Below, one piece after another: positions 21,400 through 32,534 of a DNA stretch of 64,000 nucleotides. The notes beneath the pieces were generated by a model. That model did no database searches, was not told the DNA's origin, and saw only the letters and a list, made by a program, of their open reading frames with translations. The stretch spans positions 231,001-295,000 of the forward strand of contig CP071495.1 of NCBI GenBank assembly GCA_017354895.1, in the 5' to 3' direction. The stretch comes from Podospora comata. Lineage: Eukaryota > Ascomycota > Sordariomycetes > Sordariales > Podosporaceae. A program made the position numbers and the translations under genes. Numbering within the stretch: the first letter of the stretch is position 1; every line of letters starts with the position of its first letter.

Positions 21400-22611
21400 C
21401 TCTTCTATCAACATTGCAGGACTTCATCCGTGAACGAGCACAGGAGGTGCTCTCAGATGACCATGGACGAGGCCTCCTTGTTAAAATGAGCGAAATATTT
21501 AGTGGCTACGTTGGTGAGCCAATGTGGAAGCAACGCCTTCGCTTCGCTTAGATGGAGGAGTGTTGCGGCGGAGGTATGTGTGATCAGCGACTGAAAAGGC
21601 AACACTGCAACTGACAAATGCTGCAGAGGAGATGTTTGTTGCCTCTGACTATGCCTCAATCCTTGCACTCGCCGCCAAACCAGCTTTGACACACGCCGAT
21701 ATCCGTCTCAAGACCCGCGTTGTCAAAGTCGTTTCTTCTACCTCGGAAGAGGACAAGTGGGGCGCAGTCTCCATCACAACTTCCGATGGAGACGTGTAGT
21801 CATTTGACGAGGTAGTTATTACAGCTCCTTTGGGGCTTCTAAAGCAACACCATGCCGACATGTTTGTCCCTGAACTCCCGCCTCGGCTCGTTGCAGCGAT
21901 ATCAAACATCTCGCTCTCTCAGCTGGAGAAAGTGTTCATCACGTTCCCTACCGCCTTCTGGAAGAACCATTTGAAGGATGGGGAGGAGTTTCCCAGCTCC
22001 ACGAACTGGCTTTTCCCGCTGTACTCAACGTCGACGAACCCTTCCTCATGGCCACAAGAGATCTGGGACTTGTCTTCGTTCACTGCACCAAACAACCACC
22101 CCACCATATTGTTATACCTCTATGGGGACTGTTCGAGGCACATTGTCAATCTCGCACACGGCCGGACCGCATAACAGAAGCGCCGCCTGCTCAGAGAGTT
22201 CTTTAAACCCTATTACTCACTCCTTCTGGATACAACTCAGAAGACAAACACTATATCCCGAAGGCAATTCTCGCGACAGAATGGTTCAAAGATGAGCTCA
22301 GTGGCAATGGGAGTTACTGTAGCTTTCAGGTTGGTGTCGAAGAAGCTGATAAGGATGTAATGGCTATCAGAAATGGCTGTGTGGAACGGAGGTTATGGTT
22401 CTGTGGCGAGCATGCTGCGCCGTTTGAAGAGTGCGGCACTGTTGCTGGGGCGTACATGAGCGGGGAGAGTGTTGGGAAGAGAATTGTTGAGTTGTACCAG
22501 GGGCGAGCCAAACTGAGAAATAGATATAAGGAAAAAGTAGGTACCTTAAGTATTCCAGGCAAACGGTACCATGTCCAGCTGAACTGGTTACGTCAGTTTC
22601 AGCTCCCATGA
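21400..22611 (+). pseudogene. FAD-dependent amine oxidase, truncated and interrupted
   Basis: Blocks typical of a flavin amine/polyamine oxidase follow in order on the plus strand: RGLLVKMSEIFSGYVGEP, then FDEVVITAPLGLLKQ, NWLFPLYSTS and the C-terminal FAD-binding FCGEHAAPFEECGTVAGAY near 22400. Stop codons break it, for example TAG at about 21797, and the frame changes several times. The N-terminal dinucleotide-binding part is absent, and the left end abuts LTR-like repeats. It is a clear relic. Confidence 0.85.
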
Positions 22612-22779
22612 GCTCCTATTCTGTCTGACAATTTCGGCTTCGAAGATCGGAGTAATAAATGTCCAGATATACAAAGAGTTATGCTTCATCATCATTCTGC
22701 CTGAGAGCTTGAAAGTACAAGCTCGATGTACCGATGTACCTATATTTTCTACAGCCCGTTTTATTTTCGAATTTTTTTG
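22612..22779. other. Short gap between two relics
   Basis: No gene or repeat seen in 168 bp. Confidence 0.5.
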
Positions 22780-23460
22780 TCAGCGCTTATATGATTCAGG
22801 TTCATTGGAAGACTTAGGGGTGTGAATGTAGAAATAATGAAGAAATCTTCCTCAGAATTTGGCAGTATGTCTTCCAGAAACAGCATAGGATTTCTCTCGA
22901 AATGAGAGTCTGGCTGTTCGGCAGTACGGAAAAATGCTCTCCTCGTATGACTGCCTCTCGTCTCCAATGCAGCGAGGATATTGAGTCTTTTCTATAAGAA
23001 GGGGGAATAGGTCCGGCCCGGGAGACTTCTCTTTTACGTTAGCCTATACCCTCTGCTTAATACGCTTCCGTTTTACTACCTCTAGCTTATTATTCAGGGC
23101 GGTTATAAGCTCGGCGGATCGGATACGTAACCGGAGAAGCTCCTCGCTACTTAGGCCCTCCGGCTGGTTAATAAGGATTTCGACTAACTCGGCCCGTTCC
23201 GTAATGTGGAGCTTAATGGCAGGTACAATAACGTTATATTTTACCTCGGCCTCTTCTTCCGCCTCGCCGCTAAACTATCTTTTGATATCCTAGGTTGGGC
23301 GGTTTCGGAAGTAGTACTTGTGGTATTCGATCTTTATATTTTTCTTTCGCTGCCTTTCTTTATTCTTAATTAGTCGACTGAGGTCTCGGATCTCGTTCTC
23401 GTTAATACGTCCTTAGATTCGGTATTAAACGCCCTTTAGCTCTGCGCGCTAGCGTACTAG
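22780..23460 (-). mobile_element. DUF3435-type protein relic
   Basis: On the minus strand about 160 residues are readable with three or four TAG stops at positions where Trp or Gln are expected: ENEIRDLSRLIKNKERQR, then KYNVIVPAIKLHITERAELV, INQPEGLSSEELLRLRIR, and KTQYPRCIGDE followed by the remains of a Cys/His finger. This pattern is familiar from fungal DUF3435 proteins, the family that includes Starship-type tyrosine recombinases; only the C-terminal part is present. All the stops fit C-to-T or G-to-A changes (RIP-like). Confidence 0.6.
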
Positions 23461-24105
23461 ATTAAGACCGTCCCATCTCATTAGCCATCCTATGGATGGG
23501 AACCCCCAGTCTTTCGTCGCGTTTGTTGCAAGGTAACGCCTGATGCAGACTGTAGCTATGCTAAAGTTTGCATCCAGTGCATTGAGAATTCCAAAGTTGT
23601 TTCCAGCAAAAAAGGCGTTCGGATGTAAAAGGAACTCGCGCACTGTTTGGTGAATGATTTGGACCACTTCTCTCCCTGCAAAAGTAATGTTAGTAGGGCT
23701 TTCTAAGCGCAGTATGTCATCCTGTCATGCAGAGTAATTCCAACAACAGGGAGCATCGTACTCACCCCCTTGCTCTTTGATTTCTAAGAAGTTTCCTGCG
23801 CAGGAAAGGACACAATGCTCAGTGGCAATTATCTTTCTAAAAGATCCTTTCGAGGGCAAAAACACGGCTTCGCGGTCGTCTGGAATTACAAGAACATGCA
23901 AGAGTTCCTGGACACCCAATGGCCGCCTGCTAAATAACACAAGCTGGAACATCCTTTTGCGGACGGGTCTGTTTCTAGGGCTCAGAGGTTGCAAAGGGGT
24001 ATCACTCCACAATGAGTTTTGGCATCCAAGAAAGAAGCGTGGTCCATCCGCTCCATCGATGGTCTGGTCAAGCTGTCTCTGTACCTGACATCCCAGCTAT
24101 CTTAC
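23449..24105 (-). pseudogene. Fragment of a second NACHT-type NOD-like receptor
   Basis: The minus strand reads QLDQTIDGADG, then RKRMFQLVLFSRRPLGVQEL, an intron at 23676-23765 (GTGAGT donor, CTAAC branch, TTGCAG acceptor), then REVVQIIHQTVREFLLHPNA. These are the helical segments that follow the NACHT domain in fungal STAND receptors. The splice junction keeps the frame. The NTPase part upstream is missing beyond a TAG near 24105, and the downstream repeat domain is replaced by the DUF3435 relic at about 23460. It is not a copy of nwd2; the two helical regions differ. Confidence 0.75.
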
Positions 24106-24862
24106 CTTTCGTGAACCCAGGGGTGCCACAATACCTATTGTCAGCCCAAAGTAATACTGGGGACAGTCCTTATCAACTTAATTCCTGCCTCAATCTCACG
24201 CTGCCGCTTCTGCGAGAGGGTCATCTTGCAAACGATGTTTATGGCGATACTCCGGTGGAAATAGATTGTCTTGAGCCGGGCCGGGGGAGCGGTAGCTACG
24301 TCCACGTCCCGGCTGACGGCCATGTGTTGTAGGCTCCTGAGGTATTCTGCTGCCTTGTTGCGTAAATGGTTCCTCCCATGCTCACTTTCAGTTGCAGAGC
24401 AGAAGATTATGCATATCCTTGCTAAGATGGTCGCATATAATCAGCCCCAGTGTTTGGCTAAAAGCGCGTATTTGTTGAAGAACCATGTTCATGTCGGTAT
24501 GCCATGGCTGAGGATATGTGTCGCTCGTGGGCATCAACGGTGATGGGATACGGTGTGCTCGGATTCGAGTTCTGATAGCCAAAGCAGATGTGCAGTCGAA
24601 ACAACGACAAGTGTCCAAGATAGGCGTAGATGGCAGACAATGTCAGTTCTGAAGTGCGGGGGGCTTTGCTTTTTCCTCTGTTAGAGGATTGTGGAGGGAA
24701 GGTGGTCAATCACAGTGTGCTGCATTTTGGACATAGCAGCAACAGATCAATACATATTGACATCCTGGCACTTGACAGCAGAAGGATGGGCCTTCCACAG
24801 AAGAGACAGCAATACTCCATACCGAATGGCCCATCCTCATTGAACAATAGACCCTCGTGCTA
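24106..24862. other. Gap left of the MITE
   Basis: Short frames only; nothing recognisable on either strand. Confidence 0.5.
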
Positions 24863-24870
24863 ACCAAAAG

Positions 24871-25302
24871 CAAGGCTGGCAACAAAGCAAATTGATTCAA
24901 AGCATATCAAAGACAAGTCAAATCAAATAGGCCGAAAAGGGCTCAAATCGATATTTTCCCATGTTTAATTTGCTTTAAGTATATTTAACTACGCCTCACC
25001 CCATACTCGTTCACCACATCGCCCACCAATAGCCATACACAGCCCTAACCCTAACATTGTGCGCCGCTACACCACTCCTCACCACCACCCTCACCACCAC
25101 CCTCACCACCACCCTCACCACCACCCTCACCACCACCCTCACCAGTGCCTTAGGACCCCGAAATGCGTGATAGCCGGGCCCGTTCAAATATATTCAAAAG
25201 AAATAAAATTCTAATCAAATATGACCTTTTCCGTCTCAAATCAAATTAAATTAAATCAAGTCAGGCCCATATCTAATTTGATTTACTTTATTGCCAGCTT
25301 TG
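24871..25302. mobile_element. hAT-type MITE, 432 bp, with 8-bp target duplication
   Basis: The left end CAAGGCTGGCAACAAAGCAA and the inverted right end CAAAGCTGGCAATAAAGTAA differ only by transitions. Both are flanked by the direct repeat ACCAAAAG at 24863-24870 and 25303-25310. An 8-bp duplication is the hallmark of the hAT superfamily. There is no transposase frame, so it is a non-autonomous element. The interior is AT-rich with CAAATCAAATT-type motifs, two telomere-like CCCTAA units near 25043-25054 and a 12-bp minisatellite. Confidence 0.88.
25081..25140. repeat. 12-bp minisatellite inside the MITE
   Basis: Five perfect tandem copies of ACCACCACCCTC, with partial units on both sides. Confidence 0.95.
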
Positions 25303-25310
25303 ACCAAAAG

Positions 25311-25774
25311 GCCACCAGGCACGACGCAAGAGGTTTGTTGGATACCTGAATAACAATAACACAACTCGTAACAGAATCAGGACCATCCGAGGGCAGTGAG
25401 AGTCCCTTCCTCCACAGATTGCGTAACTTTCGCGAAAAGCCACTTCCTGCCTCTTTCGATGATGTCTAAAGTCAACAACCATTAGTAATATGGTCGTCTC
25501 GAAATGAGTCACGTGCCGGAGTGGCGGACTCGCCAAGGGTAACGATCCCCACCTGTTGAAGCCCCACATTCAGATAAACTGCTTATCAACCAGCGCGCGG
25601 GGCAATTTTCTGTCAAAATTCTTGAGAAAGCAGCGCCCCGCCAGCAGTCCCCAGTTCGCCGTCTTGCTGTGCAAGTCCCACCATATCTATAACTGCACTC
25701 TCTTCAAGCGGTACACCTTTTTCGAATACACAACAAACCCAATACCCAGAGAGACACAGATAAACACGGAAATC
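25311..25774. promoter_or_regulatory. Upstream region of nmd3
   Basis: About 460 bp between the MITE and the nmd3 start. The strand-same open frame from 25556 precedes the chosen ATG without a better start, so it is taken as 5' untranslated region. Confidence 0.5.
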
Positions 25775-27382
25775 ATGGATCTCGACACCCCCATGGGTAT
25801 GGCCCCAATGCTGGGCACAGCGCGCACTGGCGCAACCATCTTGTGCTGCAACTGCGGCTCTCCCATTGATGGCACCTCTTCCGCCGGTGCCATGTGCTAC
25901 GACTGGTAAGTTTTCCTTTGAATTGCTAGTCATGGCGCCTGGACTGATAAAATTGTCTCCAGTATCAAATTGACAGTCGACATCTCGAAAACCATCCCCC
26001 GCGAAGCCCATATCCAGTTCTGCCGTGACTGCGACCGATGGCTGATGCCCCCCAACACCTGGGTCAATGCTGCGCCCGAGTCCAAAGAGTTGCTGGCTTT
26101 GTGTTTGAAGAGGTTACGAAATATCACCAAGGTCCGCATTGTCAACGCAGAGTTCATCTGGACGGAACCACATTCGCGAAGAATCAAGGTCAAGATCACA
26201 ATCCAGGACTCAGTGGCTGATGGTGTCCTCATGCAACAAAGTTTCGAGGTGGTTTACGTCGTGGGTACACAGCAGTGCAAGGACTGCGCCAAGTCATACA
26301 CAGCCAACGTTTGGAGAGCGTCAGTACAAGTCCGCCAAAAGGTGCCCCACAAGAGGACCTTTTTGCTTTTGGAGCAGCTTATCCTCAAGCACCAAGCGCA
26401 TCGGGACACGATCAACATCAAGGAAGAAAAGGGCGGTATCGACTTTTACTTTGCTCACAGAAATCAGGCCGAAGCCTTCCTTTCTTTCCTCAAATCAGTC
26501 ATTCCCATTTTTGTCAAGGACTCGAGGCAACTTATTTCGCAAGACAACCACACAGGCGACAAGTCATACAAGTTCAACTACTCCGTCGAGATTGTCCCCA
26601 TTTGCAGAGATGATTTAGTGGCCCTGCCACTGAAGTTGGCCCGGTCGATTGGCAACATTACGCCCCTTGTCCTCTGCCACAGGATAGGAACGTCCGTCAA
26701 CCTTCTCGACCCCAACACTCTTCAGACAGCCGAAATCAGCTCCGACGTCTTCTGGCGCGCACCATTCCAGCCTCTTGCCGGTACACCCGACTTGGTCGAG
26801 TTCATTGTCATGGACGTCGAACCAACAAACGTCCGCAAGGGCAAGTGGGTTCTGTCAGAGGTGCAAGTTGCCCGCGCCGCCGATCTCGGTGTAAACGACC
26901 ACACCTATTTCACCAGAACTCATCTGGGCAACCTGTTGCATGCTGGAGACTCGGTCCTTGGTTATATGCTCTCGGGAACAAACTTCAACTCTTCCGCTCT
27001 GGACGCCATTGAGAACTCTCGTGCGTTCGGGTCGACGATTCCAGATGTCATTCTGGTCAAGAAGCACTACCCCAACAGGCGCAAGAACAGGAAGCGCAAC
27101 TGGAAGCTCAAGCGCATGGCCAAGGATGAGGGCGAGTTGCTGCCCAAGGCGGCCGATCAGGAGAAGATGGAGGCCGAGTACGAGATGTTCTTGCGGGATG
27201 TGGAGGAGGATGAGGAGTTGCGGGCCGCGTTGGCGTTGTACAAGAACACCAAGAAGAAGCAGCAGGATGCGGACGCGATGAGCATTGCCGAGACGGAGAT
27301 GACGGGTGTTGATGATGGGCCGAGGATCAATATGGATGAGCTGCTGGATGATTTTGATGAGTTGGGCATTCATGATGAGTAG
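25775..27382 (+). CDS. nmd3: NMD3, 60S ribosomal subunit export adaptor
   Basis: Exons 25775-25905 and 25963-27382 (57-bp intron, GTAAGT donor) give 516 residues, close to the family's usual length. Four CxxC-type zinc motifs lie in the first third: CCNCG, CYDC across the exon junction, CRDC and CKDC. A basic cluster (YPNRRKNRKRNWKLKRM) and an acidic Leu-rich tail (MDELLDDFDELG) match the nuclear localisation and Crm1-type export regions of the family. NMD3 binds the late pre-60S particle and bridges it to exportin; release in the cytoplasm needs Lsg1. It marks the start of the housekeeping part of the window. Confidence 0.97.
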
Positions 27383-27577
27383 GGGATTAGGCTGTGAAGT
27401 TTCATGGGGTGAATGGGTTGGAGTGGAAAAATATACCATTTTTGTTTTGTTTGATGAGAACTTCTTTGATACTTTTGCTGTGTTCCTTCTGTGTATTGTG
27501 AGTATCGATAAATACATGCTGCATATTTGTTGCATGACGACTATCTTTCCTCCTTATCCACCGTAAACCGCAACCAT

Positions 27578-29125
27578 TCAATGCTCATCCCCACAACACC
27601 CACAAACTAGCTTTCTCCACGATCCCCCTTCCCGCTCTTCTTCTCTCTTGGGCGGTCTGTCCATCCTCCGATCATCACCCCTCGATCTAGACTTGGCTCT
27701 CTCCCGCCTGTGACTCTGTTGATGAGTTTGTGACGACTGAGATTGAGACTGAGGCGAGAGTCGTGTCACGGGGACGATCTCAAAGTCGGGGGTCATGTCC
27801 CTTTTCTTTCCTAGGCACAGATTATCGATCAGGTCCTCACGAGGAGAGGAGTTGGGTTTTCCGGTTTTGGTGATGGTTGGGTCGTGTGGAGGGCTGTTGA
27901 GCTGTTTAGGTTTGGTGATGGGTAGGTTTGGGGGAGTGGGTGAGCGATGGGTTGGAGGTGCTGGGGGCGCAGGGTTGGGATGAGGCAGACGAGGATGGGT
28001 GACTTTGCGCTGGAGGTGATGGCTGTGGCTGGCGGTTGAGTCGGATGTGCGCCGGGGACGGGGGAGGTTTAGCGGGGCGGGGATGATGTCGGTCACGCTG
28101 ATGCGCGCAGAGGGTTTGCGACTGGGTGTGGTTGGAGCGGTGGTGGTGTCCATTTTTGGGATGATGCCGTTGCTATAGGGGGTGCTAGGGCAGACGAAAG
28201 ATGGGGTGTTACGGGAGGTGGGATGGGATTCTGGGTACCAGGTGCGGGTGCGGTAGGATGATGTTTTGGTACACTCCGTAACGGTGTAGTCGTGCATGTC
28301 GTGGTTGTTTGGAGTGAAGATCCAGTTTGGTTTGTTCGGTGTAAGGGGGGAGGACGGCGGAAACGCGAGATGAGGTGTCAAAATCGGAGAAGTTGCCCTG
28401 GAGCTGCTTAATGATCGTGGTCGGGGATGAGCCAAAGGCAGTGAGTATTGCCGCTCAACGATGGGGGGGTATTTCCTGCCTCGTGAGCCGGGACCCGGAT
28501 CCGACCCGCTGCCATGAAAAGAGGGTGTTCGGAGAGGCGAGGATAAATTCAATCTAGAGTGACGTCGAACATAAAGCGGGCCTGGGGGTGGACTGCCTCG
28601 AAACCCCTGATTGTCGAACCCTCCGTGATATATCTCCTTGCTGCAACTCGGTGTTGGTGTTCTCGATGAAACACTGTCGAACTTGTGGTCGCGACTGGTG
28701 CTGCTTACTCTGGATTTGCGGGTGGATGTACTCTCGCTCTCACTGCCGTACCCCAAGCCGGCTTGTCCTGTAGCTGCATAAGAGCCTGTGGCAGCAGAAG
28801 CATTGACCGGAAGGCAGACCGAGATGAATGTGGACAAGTTCAAGCCATCCCGCACTGCTTCCACACACCTCGCGAACGCAGGCTCAACACTGATGACGGG
28901 CTCCTCTTTCCATATACGCAAGTGCTTCCAGTCCTTTTGGTATCGGTGCATGAGAAGGGATTCGACGGGATATCCCTTGGGAAAAGCTTTGTCTTCGTCT
29001 AGAAGCCGCTTGATGTAGCCTTGGAGCTCCGCTGCCTCTTCGCGAGAGAGTCCCAGCTTGTGAATTGCTGATTCCACGCTCTGATGATACCCAGTGTCGG
29101 GGCCATCTGGATTCGAGAGACCCAT
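27578..29125 (-). CDS. Hypothetical protein, 515 residues, mostly disordered
   Basis: Single exon from the ATG at 29125. The first 110 residues look ordered and helical (SAIHKLGLSREEAAELQGYI and KRLLDEDKAFPKGYP, with a Trp-containing block after it). The rest is Ser/Pro/Arg-rich and low complexity, with many proline and serine runs, and the last residues include a small Cys cluster (CGCC). I do not recognise the family. It is convergent with nmd3, about 200 bp apart, and may be regulated by phosphorylation given the Ser/Pro content, which is only an inference. Confidence 0.8.
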   Translation of the reverse strand: MGLSNPDGPDTGYHQSVESAIHKLGLSREEAAELQGYIKRLLDEDKAFPKGYPVESLLMHRYQKDWKHLRIWKEEPVISVEPAFARCVEAVRDGLNLSTFISVCLPVNASAATGSYAATGQAGLGYGSESESTSTRKSRVSSTSRDHKFDSVSSRTPTPSCSKEIYHGGFDNQGFRGSPPPGPLYVRRHSRLNLSSPLRTPSFHGSGSDPGPGSRGRKYPPIVERQYSLPLAHPRPRSLSSSRATSPILTPHLAFPPSSPLTPNKPNWIFTPNNHDMHDYTVTECTKTSSYRTRTWYPESHPTSRNTPSFVCPSTPYSNGIIPKMDTTTAPTTPSRKPSARISVTDIIPAPLNLPRPRRTSDSTASHSHHLQRKVTHPRLPHPNPAPPAPPTHRSPTPPNLPITKPKQLNSPPHDPTITKTGKPNSSPREDLIDNLCLGKKRDMTPDFEIVPVTRLSPQSQSQSSQTHQQSHRRERAKSRSRGDDRRMDRPPKREEEREGGSWRKLVCGCCGDEH

Positions 29126-29359
29126 CTTGTCGCAACGTTATTCGAAATGACAGCACCTGGAAACCATAAGAACGAGCATTTTACATACGAGAAGGCCAGA
29201 ATTATAGATGTCCTGAGAGCAAGTATCGGCACATTCTGCTATGCAGCACCACAAAGCCCTGTTGTTCCAATCACTATACGAATTGAGGTGTTGGGTGCTA
29301 GTAAAGGGTATACGCACATGCAAAAGAGATGCCGAACAATAAAAAGGGGGCTTCAACGA

Positions 29360-30416
29360 TCAAAAGATCTTGCTGAGCACTCTTTGCACATGCTCTGGCT
29401 GGTCCTCCTGCTTCGTCTTCTTTGCCAGCGTTACCTGTGCAAACGTCCTCCTCTTCTTTTGAGAAACCCCTTCTTGGACCGCACTGCCGCCCCCATATTC
29501 CTTCTTCTCGTCTTCTGTGGCCTTTTTCCGCTTGGCCGCAGCCTTTGCTTCCATGCCCTGCAACACCTTTGCCCTCTCCACGTTCCGCACAAACTCCTTG
29601 TTCTCCTTGGTGGACTTGCTGATTTCGGCGCGCATTCTGCTGGCTCGTTCGGCGTTCTCGGCGGCGATTTGCTCTGTGAGATGGTGCCTGTTGGCTGTCA
29701 GTATGGAGTTCCAAAATAATCAGAGAGAGAGAGAGAGGGAGGGGGGTGGGGTCCCACCATTTGAAACCATTCAAATACTTCATGGCCCACACATCATCTC
29801 TGTACCAACTCGACTTCTTCCCACCAATTGTTTGCGCATTCAAGAGATCGACCACCGTTTTAGCATCCTTCTTCTTGATAAACTCGACCCATCCCTCGCC
29901 GTAGGACCGCTTCTTGTTACCTCCGGCGTGGACACGGCGCGCGTGGACTGCTGGATCCTCGGGGGCGAGGAATATCCTGTTGATTTGGCCGTATGGTTCG
30001 AGAAGTGATCGTAGCTTCTGGGGCTTCATGAATGGCGGTACGCGCGATAGGTAGATAACACCTGACTTTTTGATGGCAGCTTCGGAGACAACAAGGTTCT
30101 TCTTGAGCAGTGAATTCTTGACGCCGGGCAGTTCGACCTTTGTCTTCTTCGGTTTCTTTTCTTTGGAGTCTTTTCCTTCCTCTGCCTCGTCGCCGGACTC
30201 TTGGGATTCTCCGTCGAGCTTTGCGCCACCATCCTCGTCTTGATCTTGGTATCGCTCGTCGTCGGTAATGTCTTCAGCCTCGCTATCCTCGTCGTTTACT
30301 CTTCTGCGTTTCGCGCTGGGGCCACCCTTTTGGAAATCATCTTCCGAGTCATAATCGCGGCCGACATCTTCGTCACTATCGCCGGCGTCGAGAAAAGCGT
30401 TTCTTTTCTCAGACAT
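29360..30416 (-). CDS. esf2: ESF2/ABT1-type RNA-binding rRNA processing factor
   Basis: Exons 30416-29758 and 29687-29360 (70-bp intron with a CT/AG-rich stretch) give 328 residues. The N-terminus is acidic with Ser-Asp/Glu clusters and a bipartite basic patch. The RRM lies at about 115-225: IYLSRVPPFMKPQKLRSLL, an IFLAPEDP strand and GEGWVEFIKKKDAK for RNP1. The C-terminus is a charged coiled coil ending in RVLSKIF. Esf2 acts in the nucleolus with the SSU processome and the Dbp8 helicase in 18S rRNA maturation. The start region faces the aldehyde dehydrogenase gene. Confidence 0.93.
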
Positions 30417-31010
30417 TGTTGTGGGTGGCAGTCGGTGAACTTTTTGAGGTTTGGATCTGAGAAAACCGCTATAGTTGGTTGTCGATTAAGTAGATTGGCT
30501 GAACCTTTAGTTGCTGTCCCAAAAATTTCTGGAGACTGCCATTGGCCTGTGCACTGCCAAGTTTCCAACATTGTAGCTCCCGAGACTCATGCTTGGATCA
30601 ATCAGGCCAGATAGAGGCCTTGGAAATAGTTCAAGTCATTTTTACGGTATAGAAAGATCTAATAGAATAATCCCGGCTGTCCGTATACTTTCGCGATATC
30701 TGGTAGTGGAAAGCGCCGCATACGCATCTGGGCAAGATACTTGATGGCAGACACAAGGGTGCATCCTTGGCTACCCACCGTTATCTTATCTGTTATCAGT
30801 GCCGCGGGAGCTTACTGGAAGCTGGACGTCGTTGGAGGGGCAGGGCAGAGGGGCAGAGGGGCAAACAACAGGCCGCCTTAAGCTTAGAAAGGTATGACGG
30901 CGCATCGCAGCTCCTCGCCAATGTGTCACCACTTGATATTCGAGCCCGGGTGATACCCCTACACTTAACATCTTCAACCACTCACTCAGCCATCGTTACC
31001 TCCCGTCGCC
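30417..31010. promoter_or_regulatory. Divergent promoter region of esf2 and the aldehyde dehydrogenase
   Basis: A 594-bp gap between two divergent starts, with no other frame of note. Confidence 0.55.
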
Positions 31011-32534
31011 ATGTCTGTCGAGGTCATCACCACCATCTCCCCCACCACCGAGGAACCCATCCTCACGCGCAACGGCATCTCCACTGAGGAGCTCGAGCAG
31101 ATTCCTGACATTGCCACCCAGGCGTTCAAGGCATGGCGCACAACGAAGCTGGCTGACCGCCAGATCATCATCAAGAAGGCCCTCAAGATCCTCGCCGACA
31201 GGCAGGATGAGCTTGCCAATGAGCTCACCGTCCAGATGGGACGTCCCATCGCCTACACGGCCAAGGAGGTAGCCACCGCCGTCAAGCGGTCCGAATATCT
31301 GCTCAAGATCAGCGACGACGTGCTCCAGGACACGCCAGGCGAGGGGGAGAAGGGTTTCAAGAGATTTATCCGCAAAGTACCTGTTGGCCCAGTGCTTATC
31401 ATCTTTGCGTGGAATGTATGCGCCTATCTGCTTTTTGTAGACCACGAGACAACGTACTAATCACAAACTTGAACACTGATAGTATCCGTATCTGATCCTC
31501 GTCAACGCCCTGATCCCCGCGCTGCTTGCCGGAAACTCGGTCATCCTCAAGCCGTCCCCCCAGACCCCGACCGTTGCGGAACAAGTGGGCAGGGCCTTCC
31601 AGGAAGCCGGCTTGCCCGATGGCGTCATCCAATATTTCCACTCAGGATCGCCCACAATCATCGAGTCTATCGTTCGTAACCCCAAGATCGCGCTCGTCTG
31701 CTTTACTGGGTCGGTCGCCGGTGGTCTTGCTGTCCAGAGCGCCGCCTCGGACAGGGTGGTCAATGTTTGTCTGGAGCTTGGTGGAAAGGATCCGGCCTAT
31801 GTCCGTGGTGATGTAGACATTGCTTGGGCTGCTGAAGAAATCGTGGACGGAGCCGTCTTCAACTCTGGTCAGAGCTGCTGCTCAATAGAACGTGTGTATG
31901 TGGATGAGAAGATCCACGACCAGTTTGTTGAAGCCATTCAAAAAGTTCTGAAGGGCTACAAGCTGGGAGACCCCTTGGATAAGGCCACTCACCTGGGCCC
32001 TGTCGTTTCAAAAAGGTCAAAGGAGACCATCGAGGCCCACATTCAAGACGCGTTGGACAAGGGCGCCGAGAACCTCACACCCGATAACGAGACATTCAAG
32101 GACCTTCCTCCCAAGGGCAACTTTGTCGTGCCAACGCTCCTCACCAAGGTCGATCACACAATGAAGGTCATGAAAGATGAGACTTTCGGGCCCGTGATCC
32201 CCGTTATGAAGGTAAAGAGCGACGAGGAAGCGGTGGAGCTAATGAACGACAGCGAGTTTGGTCTCACTGCCAGCATATGGACCAAGGACACAGATAAGGG
32301 ATATGAGCTATGCGAGCAGGTTGAAGCGGGAACCGTTTTCGTCAACCGTTGTGATTTCCCAAGCCCTGTAAGTCAGAATGCCCCGTGTGGTGTGAATGCC
32401 ACTGACTGAGAGATATGCAGGACCTGGCCTGGACTGGATGGAAGAACTCCGGGAAGGGTCAAACATTGAGCAAATACGGTTTTGATCAATTCGTCAAGTT
32501 GAAGAGCTATCATTTGAAGGACTACCCCAAATAG
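31011..32534 (+). CDS. NAD(P)-dependent aldehyde dehydrogenase
   Basis: Exons 31011-31415, 31483-32367 and 32421-32534 give 467 residues, near the class length. The key residues are present: catalytic E233 in LELGGK and nucleophile C267 in FNSGQSCC, 34 residues apart as in the family, plus the NSVILKPSPQTP cofactor block. No signal or transit peptide is obvious. The sequence does not fit the classic mitochondrial or methylmalonate-type enzymes closely, so the substrate is open; it could be a short-chain or succinate-semialdehyde-like aldehyde. Confidence 0.93.

Noticed and set aside
25040-25056. Telomere (CCCTAA)n tract
   Set aside because: Only two units inside a MITE; not a chromosome end.
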